This document shows, piece by piece, positions 35,384-43,117 of a stretch of 64,000 bases of DNA (the stretch's first letter is position 1; every line of letters begins with the position of its first letter). Source of the stretch: Pseudaminobacter soli (ex Zhang et al. 2022) (lineage in GTDB: Bacteria > Pseudomonadota > Alphaproteobacteria > Rhizobiales > Rhizobiaceae); NCBI RefSeq assembly GCF_014595955.1, contig NZ_JABVCF010000010.1, positions 124,001-188,000 on the forward strand. The letters are read 5' to 3'. The notes under the pieces are model-generated. The model searched no databases. It worked only from the letters and a program-made list of their open reading frames with translations, and was not told where the DNA came from. The translations under genes and the position numbers were made by a program.

Positions 35384-36946
35384 TTAGGTAAACCACCAGC
35401 GCTCGACGCAGCGGAAGCCGTCGAGATTCCAGTCGCTGGCGACCTTCTCCGGCGTTGCGAGCTTCTTCGACAGGCCCATGACGTAGTTGTTGTACATCGG
35501 GATGATGGTCGAGCCCTCGAAGGACACGATCTTCTGCATCTCGTAATACATCTCCCGGCGCTTGGCTTCGTCGAGCTCGGAGCGGGCAGCCACGAGCAGT
35601 TCCTCGAAGCGCGCATTGTCCCAGTAGCTCTCGTTCCAAGCCGCGCCCTTGGTATAGGCCACCGAGAACATCTGGTCCTCGACCGCACGGCCGCCCCAGT
35701 AGCTGGCGCAGAAGGGCTTCTTCAGCCAGACATTGTCCCAATAGGCGTCGTTCGGGGCACGGTCCACGGTGATCGTAATGCCCGCGGCCGCGGCCTTCTC
35801 GCTGATCAGGACCGCCGCATCGACCGCGCCGGCGAAAGCTGCGTCGGCCGCGACGAGGGTCACCTCGAGATTGTCCATTCCCGCCTTCTTCAGGAAGGAT
35901 TTTGCCTTGTCCGGGTCGTAGCCCTTCGGTTCCATGTCCTTGAAGAAGTAGCGGCTGGCCGGGCCGATCGGATTGTCGTTCGACACCGAACCGTGGCCGT
36001 TCAGGATCTTGTCCACCAGTTCCTGCCGGTCGAAAGCGTACTTCAGGGCCAGACGCACGTTGTTGTCGGAGAACGGCGCAGCGCGGGCATCCATCGGGAA
36101 GCAGTAGTGCGCGTTGCCCGAAACCGACACGATGTTGGCGACGCCACGGCTTTCCAGCATGGGGATGGTCGAAGGCTCGACCTGATCGATCGCGTCCACT
36201 TCGCCCGTCATAAGCGCATTGAGGCGTGCGGCCGAGTCGAGGATCACAAGGACGACGACCTGATCGAAATGGGCGCGGTCGGTCTTCCAGTAGTTCGCGT
36301 TGCGGTTGAGCGTCGCCTGTACGCCGGGCTCGTAGCTTTCGACGATATAGGGGCCGCAGCCGTCCGAGGAGGTCGGGTCGATCTTGCCGTCGGTGGCCGG
36401 CATGATCGGCAGGTGGTAGTCCGACATGATGTAGGGGAAGTCGGCGTTCGGCGCCTTCAGCGTAACCACGAGGTTCTGGCCGTCGGCCTTCATATCGGCG
36501 ATCGGCTCGAGGTAGGGCTTGGCCGCCGAAGTGGACTTCTCGCCGAGGTGATGGTTGATCGAGGCGATCACGTCATCGATGGTCACCGTCTTGCCGGAAT
36601 GGAACGAGACGCCCTGGCGGATCTTGAACACCCAGGTCTTCGCATCCGACGATTCCCAGCTCTCCGCGATCTCGGGCACAAGATTTCCGTCCGCGCCGAC
36701 TTCGATCAGTTGGTTGTGGCGCGCGGCCGCGAAGGTCTGTGCGTAGAGATTGTCCCAGACCGCCGGATCGTAGCCGTCGGTGGTGGAGCCGTGTCCGATG
36801 CCGACGCGGAACACGCCACCCTTCTTCGGCTCGGCCCTTGCGGAGCCCATCGAGCCCGGCAGCAGCAGGCCCGCAGCGCCGACCGCAGCGGCGCCCTTGA
36901 GCAGGCCGCGCCGCGTAACCGCGTGCGGCAAAATGAGTTTGGTCAT
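35384..36946 (-). CDS. ABC transporter extracellular solute-binding protein, family 5
   Basis: A 520-residue periplasmic binding protein of the peptide/nickel/opine type. The signal (HAVTRRGLLKGAAAVGAAGL) contains a twin arginine, so Tat export is likely. The mature part has the SBP_bac_5 pattern: EIAESWESSDAKTWVFKIRQ, GVSFHSGKTVTIDDV, YFFKDMEPKGYDPDKAKSFL. The start at 36946 is set by AAGGAGGGG just upstream; an upstream in-frame ATG at 37063 lacks an RBS and would displace the signal. It is the first gene of the importer operon. The ligand is unknown; the downstream oxidoreductases argue against plain peptides. Confidence 0.93.
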   Translation of the reverse strand: MTKLILPHAVTRRGLLKGAAAVGAAGLLLPGSMGSARAEPKKGGVFRVGIGHGSTTDGYDPAVWDNLYAQTFAAARHNQLIEVGADGNLVPEIAESWESSDAKTWVFKIRQGVSFHSGKTVTIDDVIASINHHLGEKSTSAAKPYLEPIADMKADGQNLVVTLKAPNADFPYIMSDYHLPIMPATDGKIDPTSSDGCGPYIVESYEPGVQATLNRNANYWKTDRAHFDQVVVLVILDSAARLNALMTGEVDAIDQVEPSTIPMLESRGVANIVSVSGNAHYCFPMDARAAPFSDNNVRLALKYAFDRQELVDKILNGHGSVSNDNPIGPASRYFFKDMEPKGYDPDKAKSFLKKAGMDNLEVTLVAADAAFAGAVDAAVLISEKAAAAGITITVDRAPNDAYWDNVWLKKPFCASYWGGRAVEDQMFSVAYTKGAAWNESYWDNARFEELLVAARSELDEAKRREMYYEMQKIVSFEGSTIIPMYNNYVMGLSKKLATPEKVASDWNLDGFRCVERWWFT

Positions 36947-37400
36947 GCTGTCCCCTCCTTGTGATACAGTGCAGCGTAGGCACTTTGCCTGAAGCTTTCC
37001 AGTGCACTGTCCTGATAAATCGGTCGCTCGAACCAGGTTGGATTGATTGCGACACCACGTCACGGTGTATCCGCCACGGCAGCGCAGCCGCCCGCGATCA
37101 TCAAAGGATTGCCGAGAAAACAGACCACCCAGTCATGGATCTTAGTCGTCTCCCCGGCGCCAATTTGTCCACAACTTTGGGCCGGGCAGCGCGGAATCCG
37201 CATCAATTGGCGCTGCGGATGCTACGCCAGTCTTGCAGGCATCGCTGGCGCATGCTGGGCGCTCGGACTTGGCAAGCCGACCGGCGGGGACTCCGTTCGA
37301 GCCGGCACGGAGGGCTCACGCGAAAACTAGGACGGACAATCTGCTGTGAGCCGGAGAAACCGCTTGAATGTGCCGGCCCATCGGGTTAGCAGGTCGCCTT
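36947..37400. other. 454-bp region upstream of the ABC operon
   Basis: Contains the promoter side of the binding-protein gene and the upstream flank of the tRNA-Ser gene. Reading frames here lack ribosome-binding sites and recognisable domains. I see no RNA gene other than the tRNA. Confidence 0.4.
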
Positions 37401-37491
37401 GGAGAGGTGGCCGAGTGGTCGAAGGCGCGCCCCTGCTAAGGGCGTAGAGGTCAAAAGCTTCTCGAGGGTTCGAATCCCTTCCTCTCCGCCA
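37401..37491 (+). tRNA. tRNA-Ser (anticodon GCT)
   Basis: A type II tRNA with long variable arm. The acceptor stem GGAGAGG (37401-37407) pairs with CCTCTCC (37481-37487), followed by discriminator G and an encoded CCA. The D-arm region is TGGCCGAGTGGTCGAAGG; the anticodon loop CTGCTAA gives GCT; the T-arm carries GGTTCGAATCC. It reads the serine codons AGC/AGU. It stands at the border between core-like genes and the mosaic region downstream. Confidence 0.97.
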
Positions 37492-37930
37492 GAGCCCGGC
37501 TAACCTCTTGACGGGTTATAATCCTCAGCAAAGTCATTGTGTGCCGGCGAGCACCGCTTGGCGTCAGATTGCGCTCTCCGGGCCGATTTTCTCCAAACCT
37601 TGTGACTACGCAAATTCGACACAAGTTTTCTGCCATTGACTTTGTTGATCTTTTTTGGCGGGCCCTCGTGTCAGTTGGAGAGAACCTCCGCCGAGCGTCG
37701 GCACCCGATATCGAATGAAGTTCGAATTTCGATGTAGCGCCAACCGCCGCTTCGTCCTTCGATTGCGGACATCGGGCCAGTGAGAGCACCGTTGCGAACG
37801 ACCTTCCAAGCGGGTCCGGTAGCAGAGCTGGACTGCTCTAAGCCACTCATCCTGCCCAGCCGAGAAAAACTTAGCAGACTGACGAAGTTTCCCCTTGCGT
37901 CGCGCGGCAGGGCAGGCAATAGTTAGCGTC
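37492..37930. other. 439-bp intergenic region after tRNA-Ser
   Basis: No supported gene. A minus-strand frame at 37671-37919 has no RBS or domain. I looked for a second copy of the tRNA 3' end (candidate att site) across the window and did not notice one. Confidence 0.4.
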
Positions 37931-38272
37931 ATGGCTAAGCATGATCCTGACCTCTCGCTGCTCTTCCATGCTCTAGCCGACCCGACCCGTCGGTCGATCC
38001 TGACTCGACTGGCCGAAGGGCCCGCGCGGGTGACGGACCTCGCTGGTCCCACGGGACTGCGTCTGCCCACGGTGATGCGGCACCTTTCCGTGCTGGAGGA
38101 GGCAGGGTTGATAGCCACGTCCAAGGACGGGCGGATACGCACCTGCGCCGTCGTACCTGAGGCTCTGGACCCAGTGCGAACATGGCTCGATGAGCAACGG
38201 GCCATTTGGGAAGCTCGGCTCGACCGGTTGGATGCATTTGTGATGAATGTAATGAAGGAACGCGCAGAATGA
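37931..38272 (+). CDS. ArsR-family winged-helix transcriptional regulator
   Basis: A 113-residue protein with LFHALADPTRRSILTRLAEG at the N-terminus and a recognition region GLRLPTVMRHLSVLEEAGLI near residues 40-60. The C-terminal RTWLDEQRAIWEARLDRLDAFV is the usual helix of ArsR proteins paired with SRPBCC genes. No metal-binding Cys motif. The start ATG at 37931 was preferred to an in-frame codon at 37895 because it aligns with family N-termini. It overlaps the SRPBCC gene by ATGA. This repeats the two-gene design seen at 76-860, with low sequence similarity, so it is an independent acquisition rather than a local duplication. Confidence 0.9.
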   Translation: MAKHDPDLSLLFHALADPTRRSILTRLAEGPARVTDLAGPTGLRLPTVMRHLSVLEEAGLIATSKDGRIRTCAVVPEALDPVRTWLDEQRAIWEARLDRLDAFVMNVMKERAE

Positions 38273-39195
38273 CACCGAACCTGAATGCAAGCAGCACCAC
38301 CCGTGCGGCGCCTGATGATAGAAGGGATCGTTTTGCCACGCTGTCTTTCAAGCGGGACGTAGCCGCGCCGTCGTCGGTGCTGTGGCAGGCTTGGACGGCC
38401 CCGGCCGCGCGGGCGGTATGGGCCTCGCCCACGCCCTCGGTCACTATGGAGTTTCTAGAGGCCGACACCAGGGTGGGTGGACGCGAGGTCTCGCTCTGCA
38501 AGGTGGAGGGCCAGCCGGACATCCGCTGCGAGAATGGCTGGCTGGAGTTGCAGCCGGCGGTGTGCAGCGTGAACTACGAGGTGGTTTCGTCCGAAGGCGT
38601 GACGCAATCGGTAGCGCTGGTGACGGCGGATATCTCAGATACGGGCGAGCGTAGCCAACTGGTCGTGACGGTGCAGCTTTCCTCACTGGCCGAGGACATG
38701 GAGGCGGGCTATCGACAGGGCTTTGGCGCGGGACTGGACAATCTCGCGGGCGCGGCTGAGCGGACCATGGTGCTACAACGGGTGATAAAGGCGCCGCGAA
38801 CCGTGGTCTGGGGCGCGTGGATGAACCCTGAGACGCTGCCGCAATGGTGGGGGCCGGACGGGTTCTCCTGTCGCACGAAGAGGATCGATCTGCGGGCAGG
38901 CGGCGAATGGGTCTTCGACATGATTGGTCCGGATGGCACGGTCTTCCCGAACCACCATCGATATGGTGAGGTCCGGGCCGAGGAGAGGCTCGGCTACACC
39001 CTTCTTTGGGGGGAGAACGGGCCGAAACATGCTGATGCCTGGGCCTCGTTCGAGGATCACGACGGGGCGACGAAGGTGACGCTGGGCATGATCTTCAGCA
39101 CGGCGGCCGAGTTCCAAGAGGCGAAAGGCTTCGGGGCGGTGGAACTGGGGCTGGAAACGCTGGGTAAGCTGGAGCGCTTCGTCGCGGCGCAATAG
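38269..39195 (+). CDS. tandem SRPBCC (AHSA1-like) two-domain protein
   Basis: A 308-residue protein with two SRPBCC domains in one chain. Domain 1 (about residues 22-150) begins FKRDVAAPSSVLWQAWTAPA. Domain 2 (about 162-308) begins MVLQRVIKAPRTVVWGAWMN, with WWGPDGFSCRTKRIDLRAGG and the HHRYGEVRAEERLGYTLLW strand. Most ArsR-linked homologues have a single domain of about 150 residues. Domain 1 has lost the usual WWGP-type turn (WASPTPSVTMEF), so it may have diverged in ligand. Translationally coupled to the ArsR gene. Ligand unknown. Confidence 0.87.
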   Translation: MTPNLNASSTTRAAPDDRRDRFATLSFKRDVAAPSSVLWQAWTAPAARAVWASPTPSVTMEFLEADTRVGGREVSLCKVEGQPDIRCENGWLELQPAVCSVNYEVVSSEGVTQSVALVTADISDTGERSQLVVTVQLSSLAEDMEAGYRQGFGAGLDNLAGAAERTMVLQRVIKAPRTVVWGAWMNPETLPQWWGPDGFSCRTKRIDLRAGGEWVFDMIGPDGTVFPNHHRYGEVRAEERLGYTLLWGENGPKHADAWASFEDHDGATKVTLGMIFSTAAEFQEAKGFGAVELGLETLGKLERFVAAQ

Positions 39196-39435
39196 AGCTA
39201 CCGGGTTGGTCTCTGCCTGAGCGGAGCCGGCAAATCGAAAGAGTTGCATAATTGCTCGCGGGGCCGCGAATTCCGCGAAGCGACTCGCTCCGCCGAACCT
39301 CCCGCGAGCGGCGCGCTGCCGTCGGGCAGCGTTGGGGCCGAGAGCGGTCTGGCGGCTTCCGGGGACCGAGTTGGTAAGAGCAGCCATTTGGCTCACCACT
39401 CATCTCCGCCGTAACCGCCTATACTGGCGATCGTC

Positions 39436-39879
39436 CTACTCCCTGATCTCAGGTTCGACGAGTTTCGCGAGTTTGCGCAGCGATTCCTGCCAACCCAGAT
39501 AGCAGGCTTCCGGCGGAATGATGTCCGGAATGCCCTGCTGCTCGATGCTCACTTCAGTACCCACCGATACTGCCTTTAGGGTCACGGTTACGGTCATCTC
39601 GCCCGGCAGGTTGGGGTCGTCGAACCTGTCGGTGTAGACGAGCCGCTCGTCGGGGACGATCTCGATATACGTGCCACCGAATGAATGGCTGCCGTCGGTT
39701 GTGAAGTTGCGGAATGACATCCTGTGTTTGCCGCCGACTTTGGCATCCAACTCGTGAACCGTGCAGAGGAAGCCGTTGGGAGGGAGCCAGCTTGCAATTG
39801 CGTCGGGTTCGACGAAGGCCCTGAACACCTTCTCGGGCCGGGTGGCCAGAACCCGGTGCAGCTTAACGGTACTGGGCAT
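39436..39879 (-). CDS. SRPBCC (AHSA1-like) family protein
   Basis: A 147-residue protein: VKLHRVLATRPEKVFRAFVE, IASWLPPNGFLCTVHELDAKVGG and GWQESLRKLAKLVEPEIRE are typical of the activator-of-Hsp90-like SRPBCC group. Of two close ATGs, 39879 is 7 bp from AAAGGA and is chosen over 39885, which would be 1 bp away. It stands alone, with no ArsR partner on its strand. It is the third SRPBCC gene within the window and the second within 2 kb. Ligand unknown. Confidence 0.85.
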   Translation of the reverse strand: MPSTVKLHRVLATRPEKVFRAFVEPDAIASWLPPNGFLCTVHELDAKVGGKHRMSFRNFTTDGSHSFGGTYIEIVPDERLVYTDRFDDPNLPGEMTVTVTLKAVSVGTEVSIEQQGIPDIIPPEACYLGWQESLRKLAKLVEPEIRE

Positions 39880-40010
39880 TGTCATATCCTTTCTTGATGG
39901 ATGGTGGATACCGCGCTTTCTATGCCGAGGACGAACCACCGGCGGGTCTCCCGACAACGGATAGCACTTTTCAACTACGGCACTTCGTGGCCCGAATCGG
40001 TCTGCGAACT

Positions 40011-40200
40011 TCGCTGCCACCCTCTCAGGCGATCGAGGGCGAGGCCGTTGCGAAGCAGGACGGACAGAAGCAGGAGCCCGGCAGTGCCGAACTGCAGCAT
40101 GGCAACGTCGTAGGTGTCAGCGAGGTAGTCACGCTCAGGCGTGTGATCCCCCAGATGCTCACGGCAGCAAGGCCGAACAGCGCCCCGACTGAATAGCGCG
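40011..40200 (-). pseudogene. decayed remnant of an EamA/DMT-family permease
   Basis: Minus strand, read from about 40200: RYSVGALFGLAAVSIWGITR then LSVTTSLTP; after a one-base loss near 40113 the next frame continues YDVAMLQFGTAGLLLLSVLL and RNGLALDRLRGW before similarity ends. This is the N-terminal, first two membrane helices of a drug/metabolite transporter; the WG...TRL part also looks internally shortened. No start codon or RBS remains and the C-terminal eight helices are missing. It lies directly behind the stop of the monooxygenase gene at 40218. Confidence 0.7.
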
Positions 40201-40217
40201 GGCGTTCCGCTTCCTGA

Positions 40218-40589
40218 TTAGTGGCCTTTCATGTCAATGCCGCCTCCAGCATGAACGTGGCGGCTGTCGGCCGGGGCTTGGTCTCGGTCGTGAAGGCCGT
40301 AGTCGCGGATGACGTTGGCAACACGCAGGCGATAATCGGCGAATACGCCGGTGCGTCCCTTCGCTTGGGTCGCGCGGTGCCCGGGACGGTTGCGCCACTG
40401 CCGCACCGCCTCCTCATCGCGCCAGAACGAAAGCGAGAGGATCTTGCCGGGCTCGCTCAGGCTCTGGAAGCGCTCGATGGAGATGAAGCCGTCGATCGAG
40501 GCAAGATCTTCCCGCAGGGCAGCCGCAAGGTCGAGGTAGTGCTGCGTCTCGCCGTCAGCCGGGCGCACTTCAAAGATCACGGCAATCAT
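40218..40589 (-). CDS. antibiotic biosynthesis monooxygenase (ABM) domain protein
   Basis: A 123-residue ferredoxin-like-fold protein: MIAVIFEVRPADGETQHYLD, then SIDGFISIERFQSLSEPGKI and LSFWRDEEAVRQWRNRPGHR, the classical ABM pattern around residues 30-75. The C-terminal extension contains several His (HDRDQ, HVHAGGG, KGH). ABM proteins act as cofactor-free oxygenases or haem-degrading enzymes; activity here is untested. It overlaps the NIPSNAP gene by ATGA, so the two are coupled, and both are divergent from an ArsR-type regulator. Confidence 0.88.
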   Translation of the reverse strand: MIAVIFEVRPADGETQHYLDLAAALREDLASIDGFISIERFQSLSEPGKILSLSFWRDEEAVRQWRNRPGHRATQAKGRTGVFADYRLRVANVIRDYGLHDRDQAPADSRHVHAGGGIDMKGH

Positions 40590-40915
40590 GGCCGGATGAG
40601 CTCCTCATGTGGCGCTGAGGCCAGGCGCAGAAAGATCCGGTCCTCGCGGCGAATGAACTGTTCCCGTTTGGCGAACTCGTAATTGGACCGCCCCAGCGGA
40701 TCTTTCCTGAGGCGCTCGCGATAGGCCTCGTAGTCGGCAAGGCACTTGATGTTGTAAACGCCGTACGCGACCGTGCTCGAGCCTTCGTGGGGAGAATAGT
40801 AACCGATCAGGTCGGCCCCGCAACGGGGAATGGCCTGGCCCCAGTTGCGGGCGTACTCGTCGAAGGAGTCAACCTTGAACGGGTCAATCTCGTAGCGGAT
40901 GAAGCAGGTGATCAT
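40586..40915 (-). CDS. NIPSNAP family protein
   Basis: A 109-residue protein with the NIPSNAP/ferredoxin-like pattern: CFIRYEIDPFKVDSFDEYAR, WGQAIPRCGADLIGYYSPHE, CLADYEAYRERLRKDPLGRS. Bacterial NIPSNAP proteins are dimeric alpha+beta-barrel proteins of undefined function, often next to ArsR regulators. It is the first gene of a two-gene operon with the ABM protein, and only 80 bp separate its start from that of the divergent regulator. Confidence 0.9.
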   Translation of the reverse strand: MITCFIRYEIDPFKVDSFDEYARNWGQAIPRCGADLIGYYSPHEGSSTVAYGVYNIKCLADYEAYRERLRKDPLGRSNYEFAKREQFIRREDRIFLRLASAPHEELIRP

Positions 40916-40976
40916 GCTCGGGTGTCCTCCTGAAGCGTGTGAGAATTCCTTTCTATCCGGTTGAGGGTCGGCGTTG

Positions 40977-40994
40977 CTTCGGTTACGACCGAAG
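40977..40994. promoter_or_regulatory. candidate operator (inverted repeat) in the NIPSNAP/ArsR divergent region
   Basis: A perfect 7-bp inverted repeat CTTCGGT / ACCGAAG with 4-base spacer TACG, ending one base before the regulator's ATG. Its place in an 80-bp divergent promoter region suits an autoregulatory ArsR site. Inference from position only. Confidence 0.4.
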
Positions 40995-40995
40995 T

Positions 40996-41676
40996 ATGAA
41001 AGAAGGCCCCGTCATCGCCTCCGTGGGCGCCCTCCTGGGAGATCCGGCCCGGGCCAACATCCTCTCTGCCCTGATGGACGGGCGGGCCCTGACGGTCAGC
41101 GAGTTGGCCGAGGCCGCGGGTGTGACGATCCAGACCGCCAGTGGGCATCTGTCGAAGCTCGGCGCCGCCAATCTGCTCACGGCGGAGAAGCAAGGGCGGC
41201 ATCGGTATTTCCGGCTCTCGGGCCCGGACGTGGCACAGGTCCTGGAGGCGCTGATGGGGTTGGCTCAGCGCACGGGAGCAACCAGGGTGCGGACGGGCCC
41301 AAGGAATGCCGCCCTGCGGGCTGCGCGGGTCTGCTACGACCACCTTGCGGGCGAACGAGGGGTCGAACTGCTGAACGGAGCTAGGCAGCGAGATTACATA
41401 GCGGGTGACGAGCAGTTGGTCCTGACGGATAGGGGAAGAGCTTTCTTCGGTGAGTTCGGGATTGATCTGGCCCGGTTAGAGAAAGGCCGCCGTCCCGTGT
41501 GCCGGGCCTGTCTCGACTGGAGCGAGCGGCGCAGTCATCTCGGTGGCGCCTTAGGGGCCGCGATCCTGTCACGGCTGCTCGATAAGGGATGGGCCCGGCG
41601 CGATTCCGGACGTGTGGTGACCTTCACCGGCCAGGGTTTAGGGGAGTTCAGGTCAATCTTCGTCCCCTCTGCATAG
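40996..41676 (+). CDS. ArsR-type winged-helix regulator with C-terminal Cys-containing domain
   Basis: A 226-residue protein. The first about 95 residues are an ArsR HTH (GALLGDPARANILSALMDGR; GVTIQTASGHLSKLGAANLL; KQGRHRYFRLSG). An extra C-terminal domain of about 130 residues follows with PVCRACLDWSERRSHLGGAL, a CxxC pair that could bind metal or sense oxidation, and ends in a second helix-turn-strand segment. Divergent from the NIPSNAP/ABM operon, which it probably controls. Start at 40996 (MKEGPVIASVG) is chosen over 40939 for fit with the family; no strong RBS is seen. Confidence 0.87.
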   Translation: MKEGPVIASVGALLGDPARANILSALMDGRALTVSELAEAAGVTIQTASGHLSKLGAANLLTAEKQGRHRYFRLSGPDVAQVLEALMGLAQRTGATRVRTGPRNAALRAARVCYDHLAGERGVELLNGARQRDYIAGDEQLVLTDRGRAFFGEFGIDLARLEKGRRPVCRACLDWSERRSHLGGALGAAILSRLLDKGWARRDSGRVVTFTGQGLGEFRSIFVPSA

Positions 41677-41822
41677 TCATATCAGCAGGGCTTTCCATCT
41701 GATGTGGACAGGCCCGGCGCCGAACGAGCGATCCTACTGGGGAACGCAGAGTCCTCGACTGTTCCACCTGGCCTCCCGAGCCAGGCAAGCAAGCTCGACC
41801 TGGCGTCAGCCATGAGCTCGAA

Positions 41823-41999
41823 CTAAACCGGCCGCCCCGTCTTCTGCTGAAGGACGATCGCGCGCGTCCGAATCTCCGGACCAACCACCAGGCTGCCGAT
41901 CTTGATCTTCACGACGTCGCATCCGCAGCTTGCATCGATCCCGAGATCGAACAACGCTCGGTCTCGCAGGCGGCCCTCCCGATCCAGGAAGAAGCGGTG
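41823..41999 (-). pseudogene. truncated tyrosine recombinase (integrase) remnant
   Basis: Minus strand, from 41999: HRFFLDREGRLRDRALFDLG, IDASCGCDVVKIKIGSLVV, then IRTRAIVLQQKTGRPV and a stop (41823-41825). This matches the stretch of phage-type integrases that reads RDLALFNLAID-S-LRGCDLV...QQKTGRPV. The N-terminal SAM-like part and the C-terminal catalytic RxxH/Tyr part are both missing. The upstream break falls at TGTCAATCGGCG, where IS-like sequence starts. A scar of a lost mobile element. Confidence 0.72.
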
Positions 42000-42140
42000 T
42001 CAATCGGCGCGCAAAGCTGACCACTGATTGGAGTGCGATTTTGCCCCTTTTGTAGTGCGCGACGGTGAGTGCCTGACCGGACCGGATGGCGCTCCAGCCG
42101 GATTCGGCCGGCGATCTGCTGCAGCGACCAGCCCTGCATG
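41998..42140 (-). mobile_element. insertion-sequence debris (IS end plus transposase scrap)
   Basis: Minus strand: IMQGWSLQQIAGRIRLERHP (about 42074-42133) resembles the GWSPEQIAGRL region of IS30-type transposases. It is followed by GGGGCAAAATCGCACTCC and GTCAGCTTTGCGCGCCGATT-GACA, which look like the tandem ends of IS21-type elements (from memory). The element end abuts the truncated integrase. Family assignment is tentative; that this is mobile-element debris is more secure than which family. Confidence 0.45.
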
Positions 42141-42194
42141 ATCCGCTCTCATTTCGATCCTGCCCGATCAGGAATTATATGCTCTTGATCGTGA

Positions 42195-42211
42195 GATATG
42201 ACTGACATATC
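42195..42211. promoter_or_regulatory. candidate operator upstream of the hydroxylase operon
   Basis: A perfect inverted repeat GATATG-ACTGA-CATATC, ending 30 bp before the hydroxylase ATG at 42242. AGGAGG at 42231-42236 is the RBS. Position between promoter and RBS would suit a repressor site. Confidence 0.4.
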
Positions 42212-42241
42212 ATCTGTCGAATAGGCTTAGAGGAGGCTACG

Positions 42242-43039
42242 ATGGAACCCCAAGACACTCGAATGACCGAACGCCAGCGGCTCTACAGGGCCAATTACCG
42301 GCAGCGTGTTGCCGGCTGGTACAATGGTTTTCTGCATATCATGATCATCTACGTGATCGGACTGACGGCGCTTTACGTGTACGTCTCCAACATCCATGAA
42401 GTGCGACCCTTGGAATGGCTGACGATTCCAGTCGTGTTTTTGTTCTGCAACTTCTTCGAGTGGTGGCTACATAAATACGTGATGCACCGTCCTTCGAATA
42501 ATCCGATCGCGCGTGCTGTCTATAACCGCCATACCTTGCAACACCACCAGTTCTTCACGGAAGTCGAGATGCGTTTCGCAGACCATCGCGATTACCGCGT
42601 GACGTTTTTCCCGCCCTATGCTCTGGCGGCATTTACGTTGATGTCGATCCCGGGCGCGATCGTCCTTGGGAACTTGTTCACGGCCAATGTGGGTTGGCTT
42701 TTCATCTCGACGACAACCAGCATCTACATGATTTACGAGTTCATGCATTTTTGCTGTCACGTTGAAGAGAACTGGTTCGTTCGCAACATGCCGTTCGTGA
42801 ACACTAACCGTCGGCACCATACGGCGCACCACGATCAGTCGCTGATGATGGAGCGCAATATGAACCTGACATTTCCAATCATGGACTGGCTCTTCGGCAC
42901 ATCAGATCTAAAGCGTGGTTTGCTCGGCCATCTATTTAACGGATACGACACGCGACACATCCGCACCGACATGCGCAAGACTTCGCGAAAGCCCGTGCGT
43001 GCATCGTCGTCCGACCAGGTCCTACACCCAGGCGAATAA
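42242..43039 (+). CDS. sterol desaturase/fatty acid hydroxylase-superfamily membrane di-iron protein
   Basis: A 265-residue protein with hydrophobic segments near residues 30-50, 58-76, 125-145 and 148-168. The FA_hydroxylase histidine motifs are all present: His77-x4-His82 (HKYVMH), His97-x3-His101-His102 (HTLQHH), His169/His173 (HFCCH) and His192-His193-xx-His196-His197 (HHTAHH). The family uses a non-haem di-iron site at the membrane to hydroxylate or desaturate lipids, or cleave alkyl ethers. Substrate unknown. It leads an apparent operon with two small membrane proteins, a DUF6166-like protein and a zinc alcohol dehydrogenase. Lower GC than its neighbours suggests transfer. Confidence 0.85.
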   Translation: MEPQDTRMTERQRLYRANYRQRVAGWYNGFLHIMIIYVIGLTALYVYVSNIHEVRPLEWLTIPVVFLFCNFFEWWLHKYVMHRPSNNPIARAVYNRHTLQHHQFFTEVEMRFADHRDYRVTFFPPYALAAFTLMSIPGAIVLGNLFTANVGWLFISTTTSIYMIYEFMHFCCHVEENWFVRNMPFVNTNRRHHTAHHDQSLMMERNMNLTFPIMDWLFGTSDLKRGLLGHLFNGYDTRHIRTDMRKTSRKPVRASSSDQVLHPGE

Positions 43040-43117
43040 CACATTCAAAAACCTGTCGCCGCCAGTGCCATCGCGATGGTGGCGGCGCCAGGTCCGATTT
43101 TGAAGAGGAGAAGCCTG

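Noticed and set aside
37470-37491. tRNA-Ser 3' end as an att site with a second copy downstream
   Set aside because: I looked for a repeat of the TCGAATCCCTTCCTCTCC end elsewhere in the window and noticed none, so no island end point can be given from this.
37671-37919. An 82-codon minus-strand frame after tRNA-Ser
   Set aside because: No RBS, no recognisable domain, arginine/serine-rich shadow-like composition.
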